Source: Lineus longissimus (lineage: Eukaryota > Nemertea > Pilidiophora > Heteronemertea > Lineidae). Taken from it: a stretch of DNA of 64,000 nucleotides. The notes beneath the pieces are model-generated. The model saw nothing but the letters and a program-made list of their open reading frames with translations, did not search any database and was not told where the DNA came from. The stretch lies in contig NC_088319.1 of assembly GCF_910592395.1 (NCBI RefSeq), forward strand, positions 2,604,001-2,668,000. The letters run 5' to 3'. The position numbers and the translations under genes are program-made. The first letter of the stretch is position 1; each line of letters starts with the position of its first letter. This document shows positions 59,925-64,000 of this stretch, piece after piece.

Positions 59925-61034
59925 CAGAGGGGCACCTATCGGTCGTACCGTGATGTAAGGATCAATGGCCAGTTCCCAGCATGGGCGGCATCGGTATTTT
60001 ACCACACAGGGCTAAGTGTCATAGTCACAGTGGCTCTTTTTCATTACTCCTTGAGTACTTATCGTAACGTCTACGTCTACAGCCAAGATGATATAAGCGG
60101 AGATTTTAAACTGACGTATCATTTTCATTTTAACGAGCTCACATACATTGCTGGCGAATATGGCAATGATGTCATAGGTGTTCGCACTCGTCAGGGACGG
60201 CAATCTGTCACTGAAAAGTTGCGAGCATTTCAATTCGATTTGATTGGAAGTAGCAATTGCCGAGAGTTGATTCTACCGTATGGTGAACTTGAGAAAAAAA
60301 GCGTCGGTCCAAAGAATTCGAGGTTCAAATATTTCAAAATGGTTTCATGTGGTGAGAATGTTTTCTTGGAGTTGACCTTTCGATGCAAATTTCAGCAGCA
60401 CAAAAACAGGGAAAAAGACCTGTTTATGTCTTGGTTAAATTGGTATAAAATAGTAAACATAGGGTTTGTTCTTAAACTTCGGTTTGTTAAAAGCCTAAAA
60501 GAGATAAACTACTCTCTTGTGCCTGAAGCCGAAAGTGCTTTATCATTTGATATGGATAACATCATGTTAGAGGATATCCGATGTGATTTGAATAGTTATC
60601 TCTATAAATCATCAGCTAGAACACACTCCATCACCATCTTAGAAAAACCGTACGAGTATAATAAATCCACGTCGATTATCTTACGTGATGATTTTTTCAG
60701 AAAATTGGGAGACTCCGCAATTCTGTCTTTGTTAGGATCATATAATGTCGTCGTTGAGGTTCATCGGGCGAAGTTCGTTACCATATTTTTAAGTAAGCGT
60801 CCTAAGGAGAGCTTTAGGCTGAATCCTAAGAATCACGCTCAATTTCTGTTTAGGTTGCAATTGGGGCCATGCCTGGATGAATCCGAGGTGGAAGCTAAGA
60901 ATACGTTATTGATGACCTTACGTGACCCTTTTGTCTCCAACCATTGGTTAATAGTCGGTGCGAATGGAAGATTATTTGCCTGGCCCCAATTCGCTACTGG
61001 TAAGCAAATGACCGCAAAGGTATTTACTCTGTAA
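59925..61034 (+). CDS. Orphan open frame of about 369 codons, no family recognised
   Basis: Open from the codon after a TAG at 59922 to a TAA at 61034, with no internal stop. No ATG occurs before codon 139 (60339), so it is probably an exon entered by splicing; ACTAG|CAG or AGCAG|AGG at 59924-59929 could serve as acceptor. The first part holds one hydrophobic span (SVIVTVALFHYSL), then a long mixed, beta-rich-looking region (KLTYHFHFNELTYIAGEYGN, YFKMVSCGENVFLELTF, HWLIVGANGRLFAWPQF). A donor AAG|GTATTT lies 16 bp before the stop. There is no reverse transcriptase, transposase or other motif I know. Composition is AT-rich like its surroundings. A real exon, a single-exon gene or an old transposon gene are all possible. 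Confidence 0.45.
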   Translation, partial: QRGTYRSYRDVRINGQFPAWAASVFYHTGLSVIVTVALFHYSLSTYRNVYVYSQDDISGDFKLTYHFHFNELTYIAGEYGNDVIGVRTRQGRQSVTEKLRAFQFDLIGSSNCRELILPYGELEKKSVGPKNSRFKYFKMVSCGENVFLELTFRCKFQQHKNREKDLFMSWLNWYKIVNIGFVLKLRFVKSLKEINYSLVPEAESALSFDMDNIMLEDIRCDLNSYLYKSSARTHSITILEKPYEYNKSTSIILRDDFFRKLGDSAILSLLGSYNVVVEVHRAKFVTIFLSKRPKESFRLNPKNHAQFLFRLQLGPCLDESEVEAKNTLLMTLRDPFVSNHWLIVGANGRLFAWPQFATGKQMTAKVFTL

Positions 61035-62040
61035 CAAAGTACTCGGGTGGACTTATATTGTTTATAAAGCTGAGCTGCACGAACAAATCTCACAGTAGCT
61101 GATTAAGAAACTAAGATGAGACGGATACGGCACAGCTATGGATGCAATATTTCTGACTGCTACTATGTCTAATAATTCACTACGTTAATTTTTCGGAATT
61201 TGCACACTAGAATCTTTGTCTAAATCCTTATATCTACGCGAAATCGAAACAGACATCATAGCATTCCACCCTCTACCGTAAGGAATTTCCGTGTTGCATA
61301 AATAAATTCATTGATATTCCGGGAGATATGATTGTCGCAATAAGTATATTGAGGGAAATTACACATGCAGTATAAGTGTATTTCGGATTACTTTAGATCT
61401 GGCCATATTTACTTGGCTCTTCTCTTGTCACTGCATTGTAATAGTGTGATCACCAATATTATAGTAATGAAACACAGCCTTGGGCAGCCGGTGTCATAGT
61501 TGACCAGGTTTAGTTGACACCATAAAGGAGCATTGGTTAGGCAAGAGTCTTTAAATAAAAAAATTGAAAGACTTTCAGACTGGTTGAAAGACTCTGGTCA
61601 GGCAAATCCCAAGGATACTAAGTAATCTTGTTCTGAGCAACACCACTATCTTTTAATAAATGTGATGTGGTCACATACCTTAGTTCAACTAAGTGCCCTC
61701 GGCCAGACGAGATGAAAAACACTATGAGCAAGTCGAAGACAGACTGTTATTTGAATGACGATCGCCGTATTTGGGAGATCATCTTTCAAATGAGAGTATG
61801 GAAAGAGTCAGTTCGACCACTAAACTGTTATTGCAATACAACGCAATAGTTGTAAATTGAAAGTGAAAGAAAGCGATATTCGGAGGTTTCAGCTTGCATC
61901 TTCTTTTATTGACGGTCATGGCCTCTATGCACCATATAATACAATCCATCAGAATTCAAAACGGACGGAGACTTTTTCCAGGGGGACATTTTCCACTTCT
62001 ACGCTGTACTGGATTTTGTGACCCAGTTCAATTTTGTCAT
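61035..62040. other. No gene seen
   Basis: AT-rich, with no repeat boundaries that I can define. ATTGAAAGACTTTCAGACTGGTTGAAAGACTCTGGTCAGGCAA (61563-61605) has short internal repeats only. Confidence 0.45.
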
Positions 62041-62084
62041 TGAATAATTGAGTTCACCATCGCGTTGCCAAGATATCTGGACGA

Positions 62085-62275
62085 TTATCTTCATCGAATC
62101 GGAGCTTACGTCCTCGTTTCAAAGATGTCTGGTCGCCGTCGTCACCGAGTTGGAGTTCATGCTCACGTTCGTGTTCCAACGATCGCTGGTCGAGTGCAGT
62201 CACCGAGTCGGAGCTTACGACCACGTTTCAACGATCTCAGGTTGAAAATCGTCTCCGAGTCGGAGTTCATGAAAA
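62085..62275. repeat. Degenerate tandem repeat of about 60 bp
   Basis: CGAATCGGAGCTTACG, CGAGTTGGAGTTCATG, CGAGTCGGAGCTTACG and CGAGTCGGAGTTCATG alternate with CGTTTCAA.GAT.TC steps, giving three to four diverged copies. Confidence 0.7.
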
Positions 62276-62357
62276 TCTTTGGATCGTTGTGTTTCTATTT
62301 TATATGTCTATTTTAGACTACTTCTCAATGCTGGCTAGATGCATGGCTTGCTGTTAT

Positions 62358-63590
62358 GTTATCATTAAACCTGTGGTTCTGGTCATCATTCAGACACGAG
62401 GCTTTCAAGCCTCTTGGGATCATTTGATGAGCATGATTAATAGTTATAATAGAAGACACTTACCAGTCAGTTGAAGTGTGATTGAGATCCGATCGAAACC
62501 TTAAAATCAGGAATTGAGTAATAACATGCCCGCCGTTTCTTATTTTTGAGGGTCATAGTTTCGGCTGCATTTTTCTTTGTGCCTTGTTCTCCCTGACGTA
62601 CGCGTTCAAGTATGAGTGTTCAGGTGAGCTAGCCTCTGCTATCTAATTTTATTACTCCATTCCAATGCGGGCAAGATCGAACAGCTCGAGTATGAAGTTA
62701 GGCGATATAGGTCGAACAGTGTTGGTCTGGCTGAGGCAAGGCTCACTGGTACAGGTGAGATGACAACAGCCGATGGACACAGACTCTTCTTTAGTGGTAA
62801 ACATTCCAAGCGTGGATATGGGATGGCAGCCATGATTCATAAGGACACGGCACCAGCAGTTCTAAAAGCAACCTATTGGTAGTCCCTAGTGCACCAACTG
62901 TGAAATTAGTAAAAACTAACCATTAATTAGTGGTTCCAACTAAAATAGGTAGTAAAACTACCATTAAAATGGTCAAGAATTACCATGTTGATAGTTAAAA
63001 CAAATAATTCCACAGTCAGTGCAATAGCAACTACATGTACCAGAGTAGTAAAACATAACAATAATTAGTTACTTTCACTATTTAATTTTAAAAAGAGTAT
63101 TGACCAGTCTCCAACCGTATGATGACTGTGAGGATCAGGGCAAAACCATTCAACCTGTCAGTTGTCCAGATCTACGCTCCAACAAGCTTTGGATCCGAGG
63201 ACAGGATGAATGGATTTTACGAAGACATCATGGCTACTATGCAGTCTCTCCCAAAGCAGGACATTATTATGGTAGTAGGGGGCTGTGACGCAAAAATCGG
63301 CACCGATGCCTAGGACCAATGGAAAGGCAACGTCGGGAGATTTTGCTCAGGAGTAACAAACAAGAGGGGCCTCCGGATAATTGAATTTCCTCAAAAACTC
63401 AGTCGAAAGGCAACTTGGCATTCTCCTATTGGTAACACACACAACATGATCGAGTATATTACGGTTACGAAAGTTTTCGTGAGCAGCATCAGCATGGCTG
63501 AGACCAGGACCTATCCAGGAGCAGATGTTGGAATTGACCATGACCCTGTCCTTACCCCAATAGCGCTTTTACTCACCTCATGACAAGCCA
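62358..63590 (+). mobile_element. LINE copy B: 5' region and decayed endonuclease
   Basis: AACCTGTGGTTCTGGTCATC, CCTCTTGGGATCATTTGATG match copy A. The endonuclease is longer here: KIEQLEYEVRRYR, GLAEARLTGTGEMTTADGH (62670-62790), then, after an insert at about 62880-63100, AKPFNLSVVQIYAPTSFGSE (63140-63200) and KQDIIMVVGGCDAKIGTDA (63255-63310), followed by an in-frame stop at 63310, and WHSPIGNTHNMIEYI (63415-63460). The catalytic GDWNA block has become GGCDA. Reverse transcriptase is absent. The fragment is dead. Confidence 0.8.
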
Positions 63591-63716
63591 TAATCCAGGT
63601 TACAAGCTACAATCCAGGCTACAATCTAAGTTGTCCCTTGAGACTGATATTTCTGCTCCAAAGGCTGAATTTCAAATGTTAATTGCTTAATAAATGCCAA
63701 CCCGCTCTAAATTCTT

Positions 63717-64000
63717 TTTACGTTTAATCATAATTATCATGTCAGTGAACAACTTGATTATAGGCATCTCATAAAATATAACCCATACTAGTCCAGCAAG
63801 TCAGGAATGCAAACAGGATGATAAAAGTAGGAAACAGGTTAAGAAGTTTCTATGCTATTCCCGATTAAACAACTGATAAGACGATAGAGATAATATAGTA
63901 GTATTGTACCGTCCTTTATTACGAGGTAGACTGTACATTCGTAAGAGGATTCTTGCCAGATTCCTAATATAGTTAAGATCTAAACTAAGAAATCTTGCAA
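63717..64000. repeat. Direct repeat module, copy 2
   Basis: Near-identical to 55489-55771. It is cut by the window edge, so it probably continues outside. Confidence 0.9.

Overview
This is a eukaryotic, animal nuclear window. Its genes are split into short exons by GT-AG introns, and there are no operons, Shine-Dalgarno sites or CRISPR arrays. The gaps are full of inverted-repeat DNA transposons, LINE and SINE pieces and satellites. The gene content (otopetrin, a ciliary CPLANE2 GTPase, an SLC66-type transporter, a COG2907-type flavoprotein) and the repeat style suggest a marine invertebrate, either a deuterostome or a lophotrochozoan. The sequence does not settle the phylum. All exon models were built by eye from splice sites, reading phase and family resemblance.

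Layout. 0-2 kb: a 64-bp tandem array, then the last two exons of an unrecognised plus-strand gene. 2-12.6 kb: no convincing gene, only tandem and dispersed repeats. 12.7-17.7 kb: two tandem minus-strand paralogs of an unrecognised family, each with a noncoding first exon and a promoter carrying paired CRE palindromes; a relic of a third copy lies between them. 19.4-21.9 kb: three exons of an acidic minus-strand protein. 22.5-29 kb: a minus-strand SLC66A1 (PQLC2)-like gene that has lost both PQ motifs and carries two inverted copies of one transposon in different introns. 30.1-33.8 kb: a complete five-exon CPLANE2 (RSG1) gene with SINE and LINE debris in its introns. 33.8-38 kb: MITEs, a 302-bp satellite with nuclear-receptor-like DR3 sites, and a 53-bp minisatellite. 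39-42.4 kb: a complete eight-exon FAD oxidoreductase with a C-terminal membrane anchor. 43.1-45.2 kb: a 5'-truncated LINE with an intact reverse transcriptase frame. 45.4-48.1 kb: several foldback elements, including one of about 970 bp. 48.5-51.2 kb: an otopetrin-like proton channel, followed by decayed copies of the end of its last exon. 52-53.6 kb: a minus-strand secreted phospholipase A2-like gene in five exons. 54.6-64 kb: two deleted copies of one LINE family around a PAN/Apple-like secreted exon and an orphan frame of about 1.1 kb.

The genes form no obvious pathway. Weak links are the acidic, proton and lysosomal theme (otopetrin, SLC66A1-like) and cilia (CPLANE2, and the CRE/X-box-like promoters of the paralog pair). 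The observations most worth following are the PQ-less SLC66A1 homolog with its circRNA-prone architecture, the undescribed paralog family, the decayed otopetrin exon copies, and the orphan frame at 59.9-61.0 kb.
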